A stretch of DNA of 39,939 nt, taken from contig CAKUAM010000012.1 of the NCBI GenBank assembly GCA_934636305.1, positions 1 to 39,939 on the forward strand, written 5' to 3'. Under the pieces are notes generated by a model, which did no database searches, was not told the DNA's origin, and saw only the letters and a program-made list of their open reading frames with translations. This document shows positions 7,442 through 14,568 of the stretch, piece after piece. The position numbers and the translations under genes are program-made. Numbering within the stretch: position 1 is the first letter of the stretch; each line of letters starts with the position of its first letter. This DNA is from an uncultured Oscillospiraceae bacterium (lineage in GTDB: Bacteria; Bacillota; Clostridia; Oscillospirales; Oscillospiraceae).

Positions 7442-10400
7442 ATTGCGTGCAACGGCGGAGCAGCAGGCCGCAATTGACGACCGCGGCGGGCAGCTGCTGG
7501 TCTCGGCGGCGGCCGGTTCCGGCAAGACCAAGGTTCTGGTCGACCGGCTTATCGGCTATCTGACAGATCCGGACGACCCGGCAAACATTGATGAGTTTCT
7601 GATTATTACCTATACGCGTGCGGCGGCGGCAGAGCTGCGCAGCAAGATTGCCGCGCGCATTGCAGAGCTTCTGGCGGACCGGCCGGAGGACCGGCATCTG
7701 CAGCGGCAGCTGACGCGTGTGTATCTGGCGCAGATTTCCACGGTGCATGCGTTCTGCCAGAACGTGCTGCGGCAGTATGCGGCGGAGGCGGATCTGCCGG
7801 CGGATTTTCGCGTGGCGGACGAGCAGCAGGCGGCGGTTCTTCGCGCCGAGACGCTGCGCCGGTGCGTGGCGGAGCTGTATGACCGGCTGGATGAGGAGCC
7901 GGATTTTGCCGCCATGGTCGATACGCTGGGCTTTGGCCGCGACGACAGGCGTCTGCTGGCGCTGGCAGAGGAGAGCTATACGGTGATGCGCTGCCGTGTC
8001 GACCCGGACAGCTGGATGAATAGCTGCCTGCAGGCATACGAGCTGCAGGAGGGGATGGACGCCGGGCAGACGCTCTGGGGCGCGTATTTTATGGACGAGC
8101 GCACGCGTCTGCTGCGCGGGGCGGCGTCGCTTCTGCAGCAGGCGATTGCGCTTTGCCGCGGCGATGAAAAGCTGGAGGCCAAATGTGAACCGATCCTGCA
8201 GAAAAATCTGGCAGATGTGCAGGCGCTGGCCGCGCTTGCAACGTGGGATGCCTGTGTGGCGCAGCCGCTTGCAGGCTTCGGCGTGATGCGCGGCGCGGGC
8301 GACGCGGACCGGCTTGCACAGATCAAGGCGCTGCGCAAGCAGGCGTGGGAGATGGTCAAGGAAATTCAGGGCTGCTTCTACGCGGATTCTGCGCGTGTGG
8401 TGCAGGATCTGCGCAGGACGCTGCCTGCGCTGCGCGGGCTGCTGGCGCTGCTGCGGCTGTTTGACGAGCGCTTCACGCAGGAGAAGCGGCGGCGCAAGCT
8501 GCTCGACTTTTCCGATCTGGAGCATTGCACGATCCGGCTTCTGACCACGCGCGCCGGTGCGCCGACGGCTGCGGCCAGAAGTTTGTCCTCGTCGTTCCGT
8601 GAGATTCTGGTTGACGAATATCAGGACTCCAACGCCGTGCAGGAATGCATTTTCTCGGCCATCAGCCGGGAGGGGCGCAATCTGTTTCTGGTGGGAGATG
8701 TCAAGCAGTCGATCTATCGGTTCCGGCTGGCTGACCCGTCCATCTTCCTGCGCAAATATGATGTGTACCCCATGCTTGGGGCGCAGGCGGAGGGCGCGCC
8801 GCGCAAGCTGCTGCTTTCACGCAATTTCCGCTCGCGCGCGGAGATTCTGGAGGCGGCAAACGATGTGTTTTCGCTTGTCATGAAGAAGGAGGCCGGGGAG
8901 CTCGACTATACCGAGGCCGAGGCGCTTGTTCCCGGGCGGGAGTTCCCGCAGGCGGAGGGCGCGCGGGTAGAGCTTCACTGCCTGAATCTGACGGCGGGCG
9001 AGGATGATGACGGCAGCGCCGACAAAACGGCCTGCGAGGCGCAGGTTGTCGCCGAGCGCATTGCCCAGCTGCTGCAGGGCGGTGCGTGCGTCACGGACGG
9101 GGACGGGCTGCGCCCGGCCAGAGCGTCGGACATTGTGATCCTGATGCGCTCACCCGGCATGCAGGCCGCCGCCTATCAGGCGGCGCTGGCCGCGCGCGGC
9201 ATTGCAAGCGACGCGGGCGTGGGCGCAGATCTGTTTGAAACGGCAGAGATCGAGATCCTGATACAGCTTCTGCAGATTGTGGACAATCCCCACCGGGATA
9301 TCCCGCTTGCGGCGGCCATGGCAAGCCCGGTGTTCGCGTTTTCACCAGAGGAGCTGGCGCTCTGCCGCGCGGAGAACCGCCGCAGCGATCTGTATGACTG
9401 CCTGTGTGCAGCCGGCCAGCCGCCCGAGAAGCTGCAGAGCTTTCTCGCGTGGCTGGCGCAGATGCGCACAGAGAGCCAGCGGCTGGAGCTTGCAGAGCTG
9501 GTGCGCACGATCATCCGGACCTCCGGGCTGGAGAGCGTGTTTGCCGCCATGCCGGACGGCGTGCGGCGGCTGGGCAATCTGGAAGCATTTGAGGCGTTCG
9601 TATCGTCAGGCGCACAGACGGATGTGCACAGCCTGTCGCAGCTGGTGCACCTGCTCGAGCAGCTGCGCGCGCGCGGCGCACAGCTGACAAGTCCGCCGGC
9701 GCAGATACAGGCGGACGCTGTGCGTATCATGAGCATTCACAGGTCGAAGGGGCTGGAGTTCCCCATCGTGATTCTGGCGGATCTTTCCCGGCGGATGAAT
9801 CTGCAGGACAATCAGTCCGCCGTGCTCACGGATGATGCGCTGCTGCTGGGCGGCAACGTGGTTGACCTGGCAAGCCGCTCGTATTATCCCAGCCTTGCGC
9901 GCACAGCCATCATGCGCCGCAAGACGCAGCAGACCGTCTCGGAGGAACTGCGCGTTCTGTATGTGGCAATGACGCGGGCGAAGGACATGCTTATCATGAC
10001 GAGCTGCTCGGCGCATCTGGATACGCGGCTGGGGCGGCTGCGGCAGCTGCTGTCCGATCCGCTGCTGCCGTGCGTCAGTGCGTCGGCAAGACGGCTGGAC
10101 GACTGGATTCTGATGGCGGCGCTGTGCCGGACGGAGGCGGGCGCGCTGTTTGCTGTGTGCGGGGATAGCCCTTGCAGCCGTGTGCGGCAGTATCCATGGC
10201 ATATCACGCTGCAGGAGGTATCCGGCGTGCAGAGTGCGCCGCGCGGCGAGGCGGCGCAGGCGGCGGAGCAGCCGGAGGCCATGGATCTGGCGGAGGCGGA
10301 GCGGAGCGCGTCGTTCCAATATGCGCATCTGGCCGCGTCGCGCGTGCCGTCGAAGCTGACGGCAACGCAGCTCAAGGGACGGTTCCTGGACGAGGAAGCG

Positions 10401-10976
10401 GCGGAGCAGGCTCCGGCGCAGCAGGAGCGGAAAAGGAGCTGGCGGCGGCCGCAGTTCCTTCTCGATGGGCCGCTCACGGGCCGGGAGAAGGGGAGCGCAA
10501 CGCATCTTTTCATGCAGTTCGTGCGCTATGCGTGCTGCACGACGGAGGAAGGCGTCCGGCAGGAGCTTGCGCGGCTGCAGGCAGAGAAATTCCTGACGCC
10601 CCGGCAGGCAGAGGCCGTTGAGGTTGAGAAAATTCTGGCGCTGTTTGCGGGGGCGTTGGGCCAGCGTATCCTGGCGGCGCAGAAGCTGCGGCGCGAGTTC
10701 AAATTCTCCATTCTGACGGACGCGGGGCAGTATGCGCCGTCCGCCGCCGGGGAGCAGGTCATGCTGCAGGGCGTGGTCGACTGCTTCTGGCAGGAGACGG
10801 ATGGGCTTGTGATTGTCGATTTCAAAACGGACGCAGTTACAAACGCCGGGAAGGCCGCCGAGCGTTACGCGCCGCAGCTGCATGCCTATGCCGGTGCGCT
10901 GGCACGGATTTATGAGCTGCCGGTCAAGCAGACCATTCTGTATTTCTTCGCTTCTGGAGAGACAATAATTGTATAA
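7434..10976 (+). CDS. addA: ATP-dependent helicase/nuclease subunit A (AddA)
   Basis: Superfamily 1 (UvrD/RecB-like) helicase with a C-terminal nuclease, the motor of AddAB recombinational repair. The chosen start, MAELRATAEQQAAID, has AAAGGAGG at 7419-7426 and overlaps addB by 8 bases; an upstream in-frame ATG at 7380 lies inside addB and lacks such a site. Walker A is AAAGSGKT at residues 25-32. Motif II contains D394-E395 (VDEYQD), followed by GDVKQSIYRFR and LSRNFRS. Helicase motif V/VI segments are RSKGLEFP and LRVLYVAMTRAK. The nuclease shows D1116 (GVVDCF) and D1129-F-K1131. At 1180 residues it is near the normal length. A terminator follows 16 bases after the stop. Confidence 0.97.
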   Translation: MAELRATAEQQAAIDDRGGQLLVSAAAGSGKTKVLVDRLIGYLTDPDDPANIDEFLIITYTRAAAAELRSKIAARIAELLADRPEDRHLQRQLTRVYLAQISTVHAFCQNVLRQYAAEADLPADFRVADEQQAAVLRAETLRRCVAELYDRLDEEPDFAAMVDTLGFGRDDRRLLALAEESYTVMRCRVDPDSWMNSCLQAYELQEGMDAGQTLWGAYFMDERTRLLRGAASLLQQAIALCRGDEKLEAKCEPILQKNLADVQALAALATWDACVAQPLAGFGVMRGAGDADRLAQIKALRKQAWEMVKEIQGCFYADSARVVQDLRRTLPALRGLLALLRLFDERFTQEKRRRKLLDFSDLEHCTIRLLTTRAGAPTAAARSLSSSFREILVDEYQDSNAVQECIFSAISREGRNLFLVGDVKQSIYRFRLADPSIFLRKYDVYPMLGAQAEGAPRKLLLSRNFRSRAEILEAANDVFSLVMKKEAGELDYTEAEALVPGREFPQAEGARVELHCLNLTAGEDDDGSADKTACEAQVVAERIAQLLQGGACVTDGDGLRPARASDIVILMRSPGMQAAAYQAALAARGIASDAGVGADLFETAEIEILIQLLQIVDNPHRDIPLAAAMASPVFAFSPEELALCRAENRRSDLYDCLCAAGQPPEKLQSFLAWLAQMRTESQRLELAELVRTIIRTSGLESVFAAMPDGVRRLGNLEAFEAFVSSGAQTDVHSLSQLVHLLEQLRARGAQLTSPPAQIQADAVRIMSIHRSKGLEFPIVILADLSRRMNLQDNQSAVLTDDALLLGGNVVDLASRSYYPSLARTAIMRRKTQQTVSEELRVLYVAMTRAKDMLIMTSCSAHLDTRLGRLRQLLSDPLLPCVSASARRLDDWILMAALCRTEAGALFAVCGDSPCSRVRQYPWHITLQEVSGVQSAPRGEAAQAAEQPEAMDLAEAERSASFQYAHLAASRVPSKLTATQLKGRFLDEEAAEQAPAQQERKRSWRRPQFLLDGPLTGREKGSATHLFMQFVRYACCTTEEGVRQELARLQAEKFLTPRQAEAVEVEKILALFAGALGQRILAAQKLRREFKFSILTDAGQYAPSAAGEQVMLQGVVDCFWQETDGLVIVDFKTDAVTNAGKAAERYAPQLHAYAGALARIYELPVKQTILYFFASGETIIV

Positions 10977-10992
10977 TTGTCCTCGATACACG

Positions 10993-11030
10993 GACAACCG
11001 GCGGGCAGATGTCCGCCGGTTGTCTTTTTT
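10993..11030 (+). terminator. Intrinsic terminator after addA
   Basis: GACAACCGGCGG (10993-11004) and CCGCCGGTTGTC (11013-11024) form a perfect 12-bp stem with an 8-base loop, followed directly by six T residues. Confidence 0.95.
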
Positions 11031-11059
11031 CGCAGTCAGAATTGCTTTTTTCGCAGTTT

Positions 11060-11090
11060 TTGACAAAAATGGAATCAGATGTGCTATACT
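11060..11090 (+). promoter_or_regulatory. Promoter of the SipW-type protein gene
   Basis: TTGACA at 11060-11065 and TATACT at 11085-11090 are separated by 19 bases, longer than ideal. TGC directly before TATACT makes an extended -10, which can offset the long spacer. Transcription would begin around 11097, just before the first leader hairpin. Confidence 0.75.
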
Positions 11091-11100
11091 GAAGCCATCC

Positions 11101-11146
11101 AAAACGCGATGCACCCGGGTGCATGTTTTCTTCTTTGGAAGAAAAC
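11101..11146 (+). promoter_or_regulatory. Two adjacent hairpins in the 5' leader
   Basis: ATGCACCCGGGTGCAT (11109-11124) is a perfect 16-bp palindrome. It is followed without gap by GTTTTCTTC (11125-11133), which pairs perfectly with GAAGAAAAC (11138-11146) around TTTG. AAAAC at 11101-11105 could compete for GTTTT at 11125-11129, giving mutually exclusive folds. The DNA palindrome could also be an operator just downstream of the start site. No known riboswitch class was recognised. Confidence 0.6.
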
Positions 11147-11191
11147 AATGGCCGCTGCATGGCGTAAAAAAAGAGAAAGGAATGCAAACAC

Positions 11192-12811
11192 ATGAAAAAG
11201 AAGAATGTCACAAAGGGCGCTCTGCTGGCAAGCATTCTGGCGATGGTTCTGTGCGTCACCATGCTCGTCGGCACCACGTTTGCCTGGTTCACCGACACGG
11301 CCAGCGCAAACGTCAACAAGATTCAGTCGGGCAAGCTGGACGTTGCGCTGGAAATGAAGGACAGCGATGGCAATTGGGTCACTGCCGAGGGCAAGACGCT
11401 TGATTTTGTCAAGGCCGCCGGCGGCGCAGGCCAGGAAATCCTCTGGGAGCCGGGCTGCACATACGAGCTGCCCGCACTGCGTGTTGTCAACAACGGCAAC
11501 CTGAACCTCAAGTATAAGGTCGTTATTTCCGGTATCAACGGTGATGCGAAGCTGAATAAGGTCATCAAATGGACGATGAACGATGCAGACATTGCCACGA
11601 CAGAAAAAACGTTGAAGCCAAAGGAGAATTCTGGGGAGCTTGTTATTAAGGGCCATATGGACGAGGCTGCAGGCAACGAGTATCAGAACCTGACGATTGA
11701 CGGTGTTGCAGTCACAGTTTATGCAACACAGGAAACCGGTGAATATGACAGCAACAATAACACCTATGACCAAGGCGCCGCCGGAGACGAATTCAAACAG
11801 GCCGTAACGGTGCAGGGTGTTGCTGGAGTGGCCGATTCCTATGCCAGTATTCAGGAAGCTTATGAGGCAGTGAAGCAGCTTCTGACTGAAAAATGTGGCT
11901 TGCGTGAGGAACCATTGAGTGAGGAGGAGTTCAACAAATTCTTTACCGATGGCGGCAAAATCACATGGACGATCTATGGCAATCAGAAGGTGACGGACAC
12001 GAGGATGTTCTCCTTTGGCAGAGCGGCGAACCGCTTTGGTGAAGGGCTCCATATTACAGAAATTGACATCGTAGGCGGCAACAGCACTGCCGCATTGGAT
12101 CTCAGCGCAACAAAGGGGACTTTTGCCCTGCCATATAACTGGTGGAATGTTACGGACAGCGTAAATACCGCATTGAAGTGCCGGAACATCACGTTTAACG
12201 CGATCACAGACATGCCATCTGCGACCTATCAGTGTACACTGTACCCGACAACGTATGAGTTTGACGGCTGCACCTTTAACGGCAATCTCTACAGTTATCA
12301 GAACTTTGATGTCCAGATGACAATCAAAAATTGTACGTTCCATGCACCGGCGGCAGCAACCAAGTATGCATTCATGTCGCAGGGGCAGGGCGGTACGATT
12401 ACGCTGGATCATAACACATTCAATGGCTATACACGCGGCATTAACCTGGAGCGGGCTAAGGCTGCTTTCATCGTCACAAATAATACGATCAGAAGTACCG
12501 TCAGCGAGGCTGACCGGGCGGCTATTCAGTTGACAGACGGCAAGCCGTTCGTGGTTACGGGCAATCTGGTGGATGTCAATGCGGGCAATGCGTTCTGGTT
12601 CCATAATGCTGCGACGAACGCTGATGTTACGTATACAATCAATGAAAATGATATCAAGGCCCCGTACATTGGATACTCTGGTGTCACAAGTTTTGATGTG
12701 AACGAAAAAATTACTTCTTCCGGGAATAAGTTCAACAGCACAGATAGAACTAAATGCATGAAGAAGGACGCGACAGTTGCAGAAGCAACGAATCTGACAG
12801 CAATCGGGTGA
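11192..12811 (+). CDS. SipW-type exported protein, TasA-like N-terminus plus probable beta-helix
   Basis: The 539-residue protein starts with a basic segment, a hydrophobic helix (about residues 9-28) and TFAWFTDTASANVNKIQSG, the hallmark of SipW-processed TasA/camelysin-like proteins. Residues about 40-200 fit a TasA-like beta-sandwich (LDVALEM, LRVVNNGNLNLKYKVVISG). From about 290 onward, short repeating strands such as CRNITFNAI, FDGCTFNG, IKNCTFHAP, LDHNTFNG and VTNNTI suggest a right-handed parallel beta-helix, as in surface adhesins or polysaccharide-acting proteins. No catalytic residues were assigned and no LPXTG anchor is visible. It is probably secreted or surface-located, perhaps in extracellular matrix; that is inference. 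No SipW peptidase gene is in the window. The gene has its own promoter, and GAAAGG lies 11 bases before the ATG. Confidence 0.8.
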   Translation: MKKKNVTKGALLASILAMVLCVTMLVGTTFAWFTDTASANVNKIQSGKLDVALEMKDSDGNWVTAEGKTLDFVKAAGGAGQEILWEPGCTYELPALRVVNNGNLNLKYKVVISGINGDAKLNKVIKWTMNDADIATTEKTLKPKENSGELVIKGHMDEAAGNEYQNLTIDGVAVTVYATQETGEYDSNNNTYDQGAAGDEFKQAVTVQGVAGVADSYASIQEAYEAVKQLLTEKCGLREEPLSEEEFNKFFTDGGKITWTIYGNQKVTDTRMFSFGRAANRFGEGLHITEIDIVGGNSTAALDLSATKGTFALPYNWWNVTDSVNTALKCRNITFNAITDMPSATYQCTLYPTTYEFDGCTFNGNLYSYQNFDVQMTIKNCTFHAPAAATKYAFMSQGQGGTITLDHNTFNGYTRGINLERAKAAFIVTNNTIRSTVSEADRAAIQLTDGKPFVVTGNLVDVNAGNAFWFHNAATNADVTYTINENDIKAPYIGYSGVTSFDVNEKITSSGNKFNSTDRTKCMKKDATVAEATNLTAIG

Positions 12812-12874
12812 CGTTCCTTTCTCTGCTGGAATGACAAATGATGTATCGGCATGAGTCGTTTCAGCACAATCACA

Positions 12875-12908
12875 AAATACCGCCATCTCAATTGAGATGG
12901 CGGTATTT
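12875..12908. terminator. 34-bp perfect palindrome, possible bidirectional terminator
   Basis: The sequence is a perfect inverted repeat centred on AATT at 12890-12893 (AAATACCGCCATCTCAA and its complement). It lies between convergent genes, 64 bases after the SipW-type gene and about 185 bases beyond threonine synthase. The stem ends in A/T runs, but only three to four T residues follow, so termination would rely on the very stable 17-bp stem. Confidence 0.6.
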
Positions 12909-12942
12909 GAATGCCCTGAGGATGGACACTGCGCGGGAGAGC

Positions 12943-13048
12943 CGTAGGGGACGATGCCTGCATCGTCCCGGCAGAACAGGCTGGCTTTACGGCAATCTGC
13001 GGCAAATCCGCACCATTTTTCGGGCTGATGTGGGCATTAGCCCCTACG
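12943..13048. repeat. 106-bp structured intergenic element with terminal inverted repeats
   Basis: CGTAGGGG at 12943-12950 is matched by CCCCTACG at 13041-13048. Just inside the left end is a hairpin with perfect arms GGGACGATGC (12948-12957) and GCATCGTCCC (12960-12969). Inside the right end GGGCTGATG pairs with CATTAGCCC through one G-U pair. Two end hairpins plus terminal repeats look like a small non-autonomous (MITE- or REP-like) element. A second copy was not seen in this window. Confidence 0.55.
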
Positions 13049-13093
13049 CGGGCGGCATGTGTCATCCATGTGCCGAAAGTATCATCCGGTTAA

Positions 13094-14188
13094 TCAGTGG
13101 TCCGATTTCAGCCCTGCGCCGCACATGGTAATGAGCGTATCCTCCGTTCTGCCGTACAGCCGGCAGTATTCCAGATATGCTGCATAGTTGGCCGCCGTTG
13201 TGTGCTCACAATACACGCTCCGACGCGCCAGCGCCGCCCGTGCGGTAAGAATCTGATCCTCCGGCGCATGGACGAAGCGCACCGCGTGCTTTTTTGCAAG
13301 CGTCAGAATCTGCCTGCCGCGCATGGGCTGGCCGATGGCAATGCCCTCGGCGATGGTCGGAGTGGGGTGAACCGTCTCCGGCGTGTCCTCGCCGTGCTCG
13401 GCAGCCCGCAGCAGCGGGTCACAGTTCTGGCTCTGCAGCGCGATGATCTGCGGCATATGGCCAATCACGCCGCTTGCCAGCAGGTGTTCCAGTGCAAAGA
13501 TGGCCCCCAGGAACAGCGTGCCGTTGCCGACCGGGATCACAAGATGCGCCGGGATCCGGCCCAGCTGCTCGTAGACCTCATAGATGTAAGTTTTTGTGCC
13601 CTCGTAGAAAAATGGATTATAGACGTGATTGGCATAGTACACGCCGTCCTTCTCCACCTTCTCCCGGCAGACATCCGCACAGTGGTCGCGGGAGCCGGGG
13701 ACGACGGTGCAGATGGCGCCGTGCGCGCGGATCATGTCAATTTTTTTCGGGCTTGTGCCCTCCGGGACAAAAATTTCACAGCCGATGCCAGCCTTTGCGC
13801 AGTAGGCGGCGACGGAGTTTCCGGCATTGCCGCTGGAATCCTGTACAACCTTGTCCACACCGATGGCCTTGCAGTGGGCGATCAGTACCGCCGCGCCGCG
13901 ATCTTTGAATGACAGCGTGGGCATGTAATAGTCCATTTTAAGCAGAACATCGTCATCCAGCCGGACGACCGGCGTCATGCCCTCGCCCATGGTGACGCTG
14001 CGCCAGCTCTCATCGTCCAGCGCCATGAAGCGCCGGTAGCGGAACAGGCTCCATTCGCTGCGGTCAACATCGGAAAGGTCAAACCCTGGCAGCGGATTGT
14101 CCAGCTGCCAGAGCCCGCCGCAGGTGCAGTGGGCCATGCGTGTGGTGACCGGCTCTGTGCGGCCACAGGCTGTGCAGATCAATTGCAT
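13094..14188 (-). CDS. thrC: Threonine synthase-like PLP enzyme
   Basis: Fold-type II pyridoxal-phosphate enzyme of 364 residues. An N-terminal zinc-ribbon-like segment (CTACG and CTCGG, residues 5-24) precedes EGMTPVV. PTLSFKDRG carries the Schiff-base lysine K95, and DSSGNAGNSVAAY is the cofactor phosphate-cradle region. The glycine-rich VIPVGNGTLFLG is near the middle. This arrangement matches threonine synthase (O-phosphohomoserine to threonine), although cysteate synthase or related lyases share the fold. The ATG at 14188 follows an AGGAGG; an upstream in-frame start would run into hypA. It lies 32 bases after hypA on the same strand, so it is probably the last gene of the hyp operon, an unusual setting for an amino-acid biosynthesis gene. 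Confidence 0.78.
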   Translation of the reverse strand: MQLICTACGRTEPVTTRMAHCTCGGLWQLDNPLPGFDLSDVDRSEWSLFRYRRFMALDDESWRSVTMGEGMTPVVRLDDDVLLKMDYYMPTLSFKDRGAAVLIAHCKAIGVDKVVQDSSGNAGNSVAAYCAKAGIGCEIFVPEGTSPKKIDMIRAHGAICTVVPGSRDHCADVCREKVEKDGVYYANHVYNPFFYEGTKTYIYEVYEQLGRIPAHLVIPVGNGTLFLGAIFALEHLLASGVIGHMPQIIALQSQNCDPLLRAAEHGEDTPETVHPTPTIAEGIAIGQPMRGRQILTLAKKHAVRFVHAPEDQILTARAALARRSVYCEHTTAANYAAYLEYCRLYGRTEDTLITMCGAGLKSDH

Positions 14189-14220
14189 AGGAATCCTCCT
14201 GACTGTCTGGTTTTGTGTGT

Positions 14221-14565
14221 TCAAATAATCGTGATGTCGCGGATGTTCAGCTCGTTGCCGGTCAGCAGCCATGTGCGCTCGCTGCCGCAATAGGGGCAGA
14301 TGCGCCCCTGCGGCACTGTGTCGTAATCCTGGCCGCAGCCGCCGCAGTGCGTGCGCGCGTGGATGCGGGAAATTTCCAGCCTGCAGCCGTTTAAAAGCGG
14401 TACACGCTTGCAGTTCCAGTCCCACACGTCGAGCAGATACTCCGGCACAACGGTTGAAACCTCGCCAATTTCCAGCGCAACGCTGTGCACGCGGGCGGCG
14501 TTATTCTGCTCGGCCACGGCGACGACGCTGTCAGCAATGTGAAAGACCACGCCAAGCTCATGCAT
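14221..14565 (-). CDS. hypA: Nickel metallochaperone HypA
   Basis: The 114-residue protein starts MHELG; the N-terminal amine and His2 of the MHE motif bind nickel in this family. The zinc site is the pair CGGCG and CPYCG, two CxxC motifs separated by about 12 residues, as in HypA/HybF. HypA receives or hands over nickel together with HypB during maturation of [NiFe] hydrogenase, and in some bacteria urease. The gene starts 3 bases after the oxidoreductase stop, so the two are translationally linked. No hydrogenase, urease, hypC, hypD, hypE or hypF is in the window, so its client enzyme is unknown. Confidence 0.93.
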   Translation of the reverse strand: MHELGVVFHIADSVVAVAEQNNAARVHSVALEIGEVSTVVPEYLLDVWDWNCKRVPLLNGCRLEISRIHARTHCGGCGQDYDTVPQGRICPYCGSERTWLLTGNELNIRDITII

Positions 14566-14568
14566 GGC

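Noticed and set aside
11084..12886. 600-codon minus-strand open frame across the SipW-type gene
   Set aside because: The plus-strand protein has a signal motif, ribosome binding site and promoter. The antisense frame has none of these and is a shadow.
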